Translations under genes and position numbers: made by a program | The notes under the pieces: generated by a model | Told to the model about the DNA's origin: nothing | Database searches by the model: none | Seen by the model: only the letters and a program-made list of their open reading frames with translations | Part shown: positions 1-5,157 of the stretch, one piece after another | Numbering within the stretch: position 1 is the stretch's first letter | Layout of the letters: every line of letters begins with the position of its first letter | Assembly: GCA_017424125.1 (NCBI GenBank) | Contig: JAFPBM010000007.1 | Location: forward strand, 1-7,558 | Reading direction: 5' to 3' | DNA: 7,558 bases | Source: Clostridia bacterium | GTDB taxonomy: Bacteria; Bacillota; Clostridia; Oscillospirales; Acutalibacteraceae

Positions 1-1
1 A

Positions 2-1513
2 GCCGACCCGCGCGAATATTTTGACGTAATATTCAAAGACCCCACGTTCAAACCTGCATCGGTTTTCTTCTTCCCCAGTAAAAAGGAAGATATTATCGCA
101 ATGCACAAAAAACTCACAGACCATATAGGAAGCGCACCGCTTGGCGCAATGGATATGGAAAACGCTCCTGCCTGTGTAAACGGTGCTGTTACCGCTGCAG
201 GAACCTCTGCTATGGGTATTGCCGCCGCAGGTTCTTTGGAAGACGCATACACCTGTGGTGAATGTTGCGCTAAAGAGGGTCTTGCTACAGGTATGTCTTG
301 GGCATACGGTCCCGTTGCCGACCTTAATATAAATCCCAAAAACCCGATAATCAACGTTCGCTCTTGGGGCGACGATGCCGATAAAGCGGGTGACTTTGTT
401 TCATCGTTTGTAAAAGGTATGCAGGATAACGGAATGATTGCAACCGCAAAACACTTCCCCGGTGACGGCGTTGACGACCGCGACCAACACATCTGCACAA
501 CCGCCAACACACTTTCTAAAGAAGAGTGGATGGCAACCTTTGGCAAAATTTGGAAAAGACTCATCGACGAGGGACTTCGTTCCATAATGCCGGGACATAT
601 TGGTCTTCCTGCATTTGAAAAGGACGGACAGGTTGTTCCCGCAACAATCAGTTATACTTTGCTTACAGAACTTCTCCGTAACGAACTTGGCTTCGACGGA
701 CTTATCGTTAGTGACGGTATGAATATGGGCGGTCTTGCACCCTACGTAACACAAGAAGAAGGTATCATTAAAATGGTACAGGCAGGTTGCGACCTTTTAC
801 TGTTTGCAAACTTCTGGGCAGATATTTCGTTTACCCTTGACGTTCTTGAAAAGGCTGTTAACGACGGCACAATCACGATTGAGCGCGTAAAGGAAACTAT
901 CTACCGCTTGTGGAAAGAAAAACAGCGTCTTGGCCTTTTGGACGAGGGCGAAAATATGCTCTACAAAGAAACAAGCGAAGAAGATAAAATCCGTTTCAGA
1001 GAAACTGCAAAGAGAATTGCCGAAAATTCAATTCAACTTTACAGAAACGAACTTGGACTTCTTCCGCTTGATGAAAAGAAGATTAAAAAGGTTATAAGTG
1101 TTGATATTACAAACTCCGATTCAAAAATTAAGAACAAGTTTGACGCCTATTTGGAAGAAAAGGGCGTAGAAATTATTAAATACGGCCACTTTACAGACAA
1201 CGGCTTTGTGCGTGAAGCAACATTGCCGCAGGCGGATTTGATTATACTCAACTTCTTCTATGGTTCGCAGTGGTGCACAAACGATATAGCGCCTAACGGT
1301 GCGTACGTTCGTTGCCTTTACGAGTATATTTTCAAAACCAATATGCCGGTTTTGATGCTCTGCAACGGCAGTCCCTACATTACGTACACGTTCCCCTATG
1401 CAAAAACGGTTATAAACACCTTTGCACCGACAGGTTGCGACCCCGAAACACTTTACGAAATTGTTTTCGGTAAGAGAGAAGCCAAGGGTATTGCCCCTGT
1501 TAAACTTCCGTAA
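2..1513 (+). CDS. Family 3 glycoside hydrolase, beta-N-acetylhexosaminidase-like (5' partial)
   Basis: The frame is open from the left edge, so the gene starts outside the window and 503 residues are visible; the internal ATG at 101 is not the start. The visible part opens inside the family 3 TIM barrel. The motif KHFPGDG (visible residues 150-156) is followed by DQH ending at H163, which matches the Asp-His position that supplies the acid/base in NagZ-type enzymes. GFDGLIVSDGMNMGG carries the expected nucleophile, D238. From about residue 330 a second alpha/beta domain follows, so this is a two-domain enzyme like the longer Firmicute NagZ/YbbD proteins and not the roughly 340-residue NagZ. 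The family removes terminal sugars, and this branch usually removes beta-N-acetylglucosamine; the exact substrate is inference. It converges on a de-N-acetylase gene and shares its terminator. Only about the first 50 residues, and any signal peptide, should be missing. Confidence 0.88.
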   Translation, partial: ADPREYFDVIFKDPTFKPASVFFFPSKKEDIIAMHKKLTDHIGSAPLGAMDMENAPACVNGAVTAAGTSAMGIAAAGSLEDAYTCGECCAKEGLATGMSWAYGPVADLNINPKNPIINVRSWGDDADKAGDFVSSFVKGMQDNGMIATAKHFPGDGVDDRDQHICTTANTLSKEEWMATFGKIWKRLIDEGLRSIMPGHIGLPAFEKDGQVVPATISYTLLTELLRNELGFDGLIVSDGMNMGGLAPYVTQEEGIIKMVQAGCDLLLFANFWADISFTLDVLEKAVNDGTITIERVKETIYRLWKEKQRLGLLDEGENMLYKETSEEDKIRFRETAKRIAENSIQLYRNELGLLPLDEKKIKKVISVDITNSDSKIKNKFDAYLEEKGVEIIKYGHFTDNGFVREATLPQADLIILNFFYGSQWCTNDIAPNGAYVRCLYEYIFKTNMPVLMLCNGSPYITYTFPYAKTVINTFAPTGCDPETLYEIVFGKREAKGIAPVKLP

Positions 1514-1517
1514 AACA

Positions 1518-1553
1518 AAAAAACTCTCGTTCCATTGGAACGAGAGTTTTTTA
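1518..1553. terminator. Bidirectional rho-independent terminator
   Basis: A perfect 16-bp stem (1518-1533 with 1537-1552) encloses the 3-base loop ATT. The GC-containing core is CTCGTTCC/GGAACGAG. A run of T lies on the right for the + strand gene, and the A run on the left becomes a T run for the - strand gene. It lies between two convergent stop codons (1511-1513 and 1557-1559), so it should end both transcripts. Confidence 0.93.
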
Positions 1554-1556
1554 CTA

Positions 1557-2405
1557 TTAGAAATTAAAGAGTTTTTCTTCAAGTTCTTTTGTAAGCGGTC
1601 CGCCATAGGGGCAAAGTTGATATGCCTCTGCAAAGCGAACGCGACTGCCGCGTTTTTTGCCGTAACGGGCTATAAGTTCACGTCTGAAACGGGCGGCAGT
1701 TCTTGCAAAGCGAACGGAATAACCGCGTTTTGCCGCTAAAACTTCCTTGTCGGTTGTGTCTGCGGTAATTTCCATACCCTTAAGCCACTCAAGACGTTCT
1801 GCCTCACCTTCGGGAACTTCTTGGTGCTCTGTGTAGGGCAACCATTCGTAAACCTGTGATACGTTAAGGCTTGCGATATGTAACTTCGTGTTGATTTCAT
1901 CGTTCATATCGAGTACGATGTCAGCACGAAATTCGGGGTCAAGGAATTTGTCCTCATAATACATAATAACGGGCATATCACGCATAGCGGGTACGTCGGG
2001 GCACTCGTGCGGTACGGTCAAAAGATAAGAGGCATCCTGAACGAGAAGACCTGCGGCGCGGTGGTCGGCGTGGTAGTCGTTTGTGCGGTGAGAGAAGACA
2101 ATGTCGGGCGCAAACTCGCGTATGTAGCGGATAAGTCTGCGGCGGGTGTCAAGGTCGGCAACAAGTGTGCAGTCATCGGAATCAGACCAGATGTCATAGG
2201 TAATTCCAAGCAACTTTGCAACCGATGCAGATTCACCGGCACGACGGCGAGAAGTTTCTTCGGGGGTCATAATGTGGTGACCGCCACAACCGTTTGTGAG
2301 GGACAAAAAGCGTACCTCATATCCCATTTTAACATACTTGTGTGCAAGACCGCCGCAACGGAATTCGTTGTCGTCCTGATGGGCGCCTATCATTAAAATT
2401 TTCAT
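1557..2405 (-). CDS. PIG-L/LmbE-family zinc-dependent de-N-acetylase
   Basis: This 282-residue protein has the hallmarks of the PIG-L (LmbE-like) metal hydrolases, which remove N-acetyl groups from GlcNAc-containing substrates such as GlcNAc-inositol, bacillithiol or mycothiol precursors, and chitobiose. The N-terminal beta strand is followed by AHQDDNE (residues 8-14), a variant of AHPDDE in which H9 and D12 are the expected zinc ligands and D11 the expected general base. YHADHRAAG (111-119) is the HxxDH-type motif, with H115 the expected third ligand. Pro to Gln in the first motif is a mild deviation. There is no signal peptide, so it should be cytoplasmic. The ATG at 2405 is preceded by AAGGAA about 10 bases upstream and by a good promoter. 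The substrate cannot be read from the sequence; the adjacent family 3 hydrolase and SASA esterase hint at acetylated amino sugars. Confidence 0.88.
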   Translation of the reverse strand: MKILMIGAHQDDNEFRCGGLAHKYVKMGYEVRFLSLTNGCGGHHIMTPEETSRRRAGESASVAKLLGITYDIWSDSDDCTLVADLDTRRRLIRYIREFAPDIVFSHRTNDYHADHRAAGLLVQDASYLLTVPHECPDVPAMRDMPVIMYYEDKFLDPEFRADIVLDMNDEINTKLHIASLNVSQVYEWLPYTEHQEVPEGEAERLEWLKGMEITADTTDKEVLAAKRGYSVRFARTAARFRRELIARYGKKRGSRVRFAEAYQLCPYGGPLTKELEEKLFNF

Positions 2406-2435
2406 AAAACACCATTCCTTTTCATGTTTTTACAA

Positions 2436-2464
2436 ATTATAGTACGGATTATTTGCAAGTTCAA
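2436..2464 (-). promoter_or_regulatory. Sigma-A type promoter for the de-N-acetylase
   Basis: On the - strand, TTGAAC (2464-2459) is separated by exactly 17 bases from a consensus TATAAT (2441-2436), about 30 bases upstream of the ATG at 2405. The -35 box matches 4 of 6 consensus bases and the -10 box 6 of 6. Confidence 0.75.
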
Positions 2465-2469
2465 TCTCA

Positions 2470-2483
2470 TTTTTGGGCAAAAA
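2470..2483. promoter_or_regulatory. Short dyad between divergent promoters, possible operator
   Basis: TTTTTG-GG-CAAAAA is a perfect 6-bp inverted repeat with a 2-base centre. It lies between the -35 boxes of the divergent de-N-acetylase and esterase promoters. The position suits a shared operator, but the arms are mostly A/T and could arise by chance in this AT-rich gap. Confidence 0.25.
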
Positions 2484-2506
2484 ACTCTCAAAAAGTGGGA
2501 TATTTG

Positions 2507-2535
2507 TTGACTGCGTGGGTAATGAATTATATAAT
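2507..2535 (+). promoter_or_regulatory. Sigma-A type promoter for the SASA esterase
   Basis: TTGACT (2507-2512), a 17-base spacer and a perfect TATAAT (2530-2535) form a near-consensus promoter. Transcription should start near 2542, giving a leader of about 20 bases that ends in the GGGAGG ribosome binding site at 2551-2556, 7 bases before the ATG at 2564. Confidence 0.85.
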
Positions 2536-2563
2536 TAAAACACAAATTATGGGAGGAATAAAA

Positions 2564-3318
2564 ATGATACATTCGATTTTGCTTATAGGTCAGTCCAATA
2601 TGGGTGGACGCGGATTTAAGGAAGAGGTCCCGTGGATTGAAAACGATAAAATTTTGGTAAACAGAAACGGCCGTTGCGTCAAATGTATTGTCCCGTCAAC
2701 CCCGACCGTGTTACGTCGGGCATAAATCTATCCGAAAGTTTTGCTGATTTATATTCAAAAGAACACGATGTTGAGGTAGGCATTATTCCCTGCGCAGACG
2801 GCGGAACGTGCCTTGACCAGTGGTGTGTCGGCGGATTGCTTTTTGACCACGCCTGTTATATGGCGGAACTTGCCTCCCGCACTTCTACCATCGCGGCGGT
2901 GCTTTGGCACCAAGGTGAATCAGATTGCTCCGATGAGCGGTGGCCGCTTTACGAAGAAAAACTATCGGTAATTATGGAAACCTTACGCAAGAAACTCGGC
3001 CTTCACGACGTGCCGTTTTTACTCGGTGGTCTTGGCGATTTCCTTGCCGATTTTGAGGGCTCACCTGTGTTCAAAAATAATTATGAAAAAATCAACGCAT
3101 CGCTCAAACATTATGCCGATACCCACGAAATGACAGGCTTTGTATCAGCCAAAGGACTTGGCAGCAACCCCGATAATATGCATTTTAGTGCAAAGTCACT
3201 TCGTGAATTTGGTGTGCGTTATTACGAAGAATTTTTGAAGCATGAAGATAAAAATAAGGTCTTTTTGGAAAAAGCAACGCCTGATGCCGCAATTCGCAAC
3301 GAAATAGAAAGTTTGTAA
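2564..3318 (+). pseudogene. SASA-family (sialate O-acetylesterase-like, SGNH) carbohydrate esterase, frameshifted
   Basis: The ATG at 2564 has a strong site, GGGAGG, at the right distance. The first frame gives IHSILLIGQSNMGGRG with the family's GQSN block (nucleophile S11), then loses homology after NGR and stops at 2723-2725. The next frame resumes family-like sequence from RQMYCPVNPDR, with WHQGESD (2905-2925) and DNMH (3172-3183), which hold the expected catalytic Asp and His. Reading the junction as CGT-TG(G)-CGT-CAA restores NGRWRQM, so one G seems to be missing after 2676. Repaired, the protein would have 251 residues, normal for this family of O-acetyl sugar esterases, with S11, D204 and H207 in order. 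Apart from the single-base loss, no decay is visible. That suggests a very recent mutation, a sequencing error, or programmed frameshifting, though no slippery heptamer is seen. TTG at 2674 could serve formally as a restart codon, but the product would lack the nucleophile. Confidence 0.85.
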
Positions 3319-3320
3319 AT

Positions 3321-3381
3321 AAAATCCCCTTTCTCATATTTGCCGAAAAACCGGTAAAGATATGAAAGAAAGGGGATTTTT
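3321..3381 (+). terminator. Long hairpin: esterase terminator containing the next gene's ribosome binding site
   Basis: A perfect 13-bp outer stem pairs 3321-3333 (AAAATCCCCTTTC) with 3368-3380. Two inner helices follow: TCATAT 3334-3339 with ATATGA 3360-3365, and TTGCCG 3340-3345 with CGGTAA 3352-3357, which includes one G-U pair. The apical loop has 6 bases. TTTTT at 3377-3381 gives terminator character. The right arm also contains AAGGGGA (3370-3376), the only good ribosome binding site for the ATG at 3384, so folding would hide it. Confidence 0.82.
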
Positions 3382-3383
3382 AT

Positions 3384-3815
3384 ATGATAGAACAAGATAC
3401 AATAAAACTTCTGCGCGAGTGTGATGCGGGCGTAAAAATGGGCATTTCGTCAATTGATGACGTGATTTCTTACGTCGAATCCAAAAAACTTAAAGAATAT
3501 TTAAGCAAATGCCGTGATGAGCACGAAAGAATCGATAAAGAGGTGCAAAGTCTTCTTAATAATTACGGTGACGACGGCAAAGAACCCAATTCCATAGCCA
3601 AGGGTATGTCGTGGCTTAAAACAAATATCAAACTTGTTGTTAACGAATCGGACAATACTATAGCCGCGCTTATGACAGATGGTTGTGATATGGGTGTTAA
3701 ATCGCTTTCCAAATATCTTAACGAGTATGCCGCCGACGAAAAGTCTAAGGATATATGCAAAAAATTAATAGCGCTTGAGGACGAACTTTCTACCAATATG
3801 CGCGAATTTTTATAA
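3384..3815 (+). CDS. Ferritin-like four-helix-bundle protein of unknown function (DUF2383-like)
   Basis: This 143-residue protein is acidic and lysine-rich, with no signal peptide or membrane segment, so it should be cytoplasmic. The pattern suggests a bundle of long amphipathic helices: about 3-30, 34-61 (ending before the YGDDGKEPN turn), 69-99 and 102-140. Acidic or histidine residues such as E12, E46, H47, E48, E88 and D90 lie on these helices, but a canonical ferritin or rubrerythrin ExxH pair in both halves is not evident, so metal binding is uncertain. The overall look resembles the ferritin-like DUF2383 group; this assignment is by eye. The start at 3384 is fixed by AAGGGGA 7 bases upstream, which lies inside the preceding terminator stem. 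It is a single gene closed by its own terminator, and no strong promoter was found just upstream. Confidence 0.72.
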   Translation: MIEQDTIKLLRECDAGVKMGISSIDDVISYVESKKLKEYLSKCRDEHERIDKEVQSLLNNYGDDGKEPNSIAKGMSWLKTNIKLVVNESDNTIAALMTDGCDMGVKSLSKYLNEYAADEKSKDICKKLIALEDELSTNMREFL

Positions 3816-3845
3816 AGCAGGGGATACCCCTGCTTTTATTTTTTC
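3814..3845 (+). terminator. Rho-independent terminator after the ferritin-like gene
   Basis: A perfect 10-bp stem pairs AAAGCAGGGG (3814-3823) with CCCCTGCTTT (3827-3836) around the loop ATA, followed by a T-rich tail. It overlaps the last two bases of the TAA stop codon at 3813-3815. Confidence 0.92.
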
Positions 3846-3874
3846 TTGATAAAAATGGTAAAATGGTGTAAAAT
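3846..3874 (+). promoter_or_regulatory. Sigma-A type promoter for the phosphoribosyltransferase-GtrA operon
   Basis: TTGATA (3846-3851), a 17-base spacer and TAAAAT (3869-3874) match consensus at 5 of 6 positions each. The promoter begins at the end of the preceding terminator's T tract. A strong AGGGGG site (3891-3896) lies 7 bases before the ATG at 3904. Confidence 0.75.
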
Positions 3875-3903
3875 TAAAATATAAAATAAAAGGGGGAACC
3901 ACT

Positions 3904-4545
3904 ATGCCAACACTACATATAATGAAACACGCTACCAAGCGCAACAATCTTTATTTGCGCGTTGCAATGGGACACTTTGCGACAAGTAACTGCCACAGTA
4001 ACTATTATATAGACGTTGTGGCACAAAAAACGCGCCTTTCGGAAGCACGTGCCGTTGCAGAAGAACTTCGCTCATACTATTATGCCGACACAATAGTAGA
4101 TACAATTCTCTGTCTTGACGGAACAGAGGTTATCGGCGCTTGTTTGGCAGATAGTCTTTCCAAAGCGGATTTTATGAACATGAATGCACATAAATCAATC
4201 TACGTGGTAACCCCCGAAACAACGGGCGGCAGCCAGTTGCTCTTTAGGGATAATATCGTTCCGATGATAGCAGGTAAACACGTTATGATTTTGGCGGTAT
4301 CCGTAGCATCGGGCAAAACTGTTGAGGCAGCAATCGATGCCGTTAACTATTACGGTGGTACCGTTTCGGGCATCTCAGCAATCTTTTCAACCGCAAAGGA
4401 ATGTCGCGGTATGCCTGTTCGTTCGGTATTTGACCCTAACGATTTAGAGGGTTACGCTTGTTACCCCGCACACGAATGTCCGCTCTGTAAAGCGGGTAAG
4501 AAAATCGATGCGCTTGTAAACAGCCACGGCTTTTCAAAACTTTAG
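3904..4545 (+). CDS. Type I phosphoribosyltransferase-like protein with atypical PRPP loop
   Basis: This 213-residue soluble protein has the order of a type I (orotate phosphoribosyltransferase-like) PRTase. An N-terminal hood-like segment is followed by a Rossmann-like core with DTILCLDGTEVIGACLA (about 66-82), a loop PETTGGS (104-110) where the flexible or PPi loop is expected, and GKHVMILAVSVASGKTVEAA (124-143) in the position of the PRPP-binding motif. In normal family members that motif reads like VDDVxTTG with two acidic residues contacting the PRPP ribose. Here the pair is replaced by A-V and TTG by ASG, so ordinary PRPP chemistry is doubtful. The C-terminus has a C186-x5-C192-x2-C195 cluster (ECPLCKAGKKID) that might bind metal. 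It is the first gene of an operon with the GtrA-like gene, whose ribosome binding site overlaps this stop codon. It may be a salvage enzyme, a ligand-binding regulator, or act with GtrA; the sequence does not decide. Confidence 0.75.
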   Translation: MPTLHIMKHATKRNNLYLRVAMGHFATSNCHSNYYIDVVAQKTRLSEARAVAEELRSYYYADTIVDTILCLDGTEVIGACLADSLSKADFMNMNAHKSIYVVTPETTGGSQLLFRDNIVPMIAGKHVMILAVSVASGKTVEAAIDAVNYYGGTVSGISAIFSTAKECRGMPVRSVFDPNDLEGYACYPAHECPLCKAGKKIDALVNSHGFSKL

Positions 4546-4553
4546 GTGACGCT

Positions 4554-4964
4554 ATGCCAAAGGTAAATAAAGAGTTTTTTCGTACTATAAAGTTTACGTT
4601 GTTTTCGGTAAGCGCAGGCATAATACAGGCATTATCTTTTGCGCTTTTAGAAGAGGTTTTACATATAACCCATTGGGTTTCGTATCTTGTGTCGCTTATA
4701 CTATCGGTTTTGTGGAATTTTACACTTAACCGAAAATACACGTTTCAGTCGGCAAACAACGTGCCGATTGCAATGCTTAAGGTTGCGCTCTTTTACGTAG
4801 TTTTCACACCGATTTCAACCTGGTGGACGGCGGTGCTTACGGATGGCATGGGCGTTAACGAGTACCTTGTGCTTATTGCAACAATGCTTGTGAACTTTGT
4901 AACCGAGTATTTGTATGACCGCTTTTTCGTCTTTGGCAAAAGCATAGATACCGCAAAGAAATAA
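4554..4964 (+). CDS. GtrA-family membrane protein
   Basis: This 136-residue protein has four hydrophobic segments at about 13-33, 40-57, 72-95 and 102-120, and the family signatures KFTLFSVSAG near the start, NFTLNRKYTF (55-64) after the second segment, and NFVTEYLYDRFFVF (114-127) at the end. These are hallmarks of GtrA-like proteins, many of which are thought to help move polyprenyl-phosphate-linked sugars across the cytoplasmic membrane for modification of surface polysaccharides. The length is normal for the family. AGGTGA (4544-4549) overlaps the TAG of the upstream phosphoribosyltransferase-like gene and sits 4 bases before this ATG, so the two genes are cotranscribed and probably translationally coupled. 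No glycosyltransferase gene accompanies it here, which is unusual for a glycan-modification GtrA. Family assignment is confident; the substrate is unknown. Confidence 0.87.
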   Translation: MPKVNKEFFRTIKFTLFSVSAGIIQALSFALLEEVLHITHWVSYLVSLILSVLWNFTLNRKYTFQSANNVPIAMLKVALFYVVFTPISTWWTAVLTDGMGVNEYLVLIATMLVNFVTEYLYDRFFVFGKSIDTAKK

Positions 4965-4974
4965 ATATAAAGTG

Positions 4975-5006
4975 AAAACCGCAGTGTAAAAAACGCTGCG
5001 GTTTTT
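4975..5006. terminator. Bidirectional rho-independent terminator
   Basis: A 13-bp stem (4975-4987 with 4993-5005, one G-U pair, core ACCGCAG/CTGCGGT) encloses a loop of five A. TTTTT follows on the + strand; on the - strand the right-hand arm is followed by TTTTCACTTT. It lies between the convergent GtrA-like and FeoB-associated genes and should serve both. Confidence 0.9.
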
Positions 5007-5007
5007 G

Positions 5008-5157
5008 TTATCTGTTATTTTCACTGCATTTCCCGTCACATTCTTTGGCGTACGGGCAACCGATGCATTTTTGTCCGCGCCTTTTCGCACGTATAAGATA
5101 AAAGACGATGCCGCCAATAACGGCTAAAAGTATGAGTATAATTATTGCGTTCTTCAT
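5008..5157 (-). CDS. FeoB-associated Cys-rich membrane protein
   Basis: This is a 49-residue protein. It begins MKNAIIILILLAVIGG and continues hydrophobic to about residue 22, forming one membrane segment. Then comes a basic stretch, RAKRRGQK, and a cytoplasmic-type tail with four cysteines at 31, 34, 40 and 44 (CIGCPYAKEC then DGKC). This layout matches the small FeoB-associated Cys-rich membrane proteins found after feoB in Firmicutes. The ATG overlaps the feoB TGA in an ATGA junction (5154-5157), so translation is coupled to feoB. The four cysteines could bind iron or zinc, or take part in redox handling of imported ferrous iron; that role is inference. The stop at 5008-5010 lies just beyond the bidirectional terminator, making this the last gene of the feo operon. 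Confidence 0.9.
   Translation of the reverse strand: MKNAIIILILLAVIGGIVFYLIRAKRRGQKCIGCPYAKECDGKCSENNR

Noticed and set aside
1121..1633. A 170-codon - strand open frame across the end of the family 3 hydrolase and the de-N-acetylase
   Set aside because: It runs antisense through a conserved coding region and across a strong terminator, and its translation has no recognisable pattern.
2453..2563. An N-terminal extension of the esterase from ATG 2453
   Set aside because: It would cover the promoter and the GGGAGG site; family-like sequence begins exactly at the ATG at 2564.
2660..2690. Programmed frameshifting signal in the esterase
   Set aside because: No slippery heptamer and no evident downstream stem-loop were seen; a simple one-base loss explains the data better.
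2674..3318. A separate gene starting at TTG 2674
   Set aside because: There is no ribosome binding site, the product would lack the GQSN nucleophile block, and the junction fits a one-base loss in a single esterase gene.
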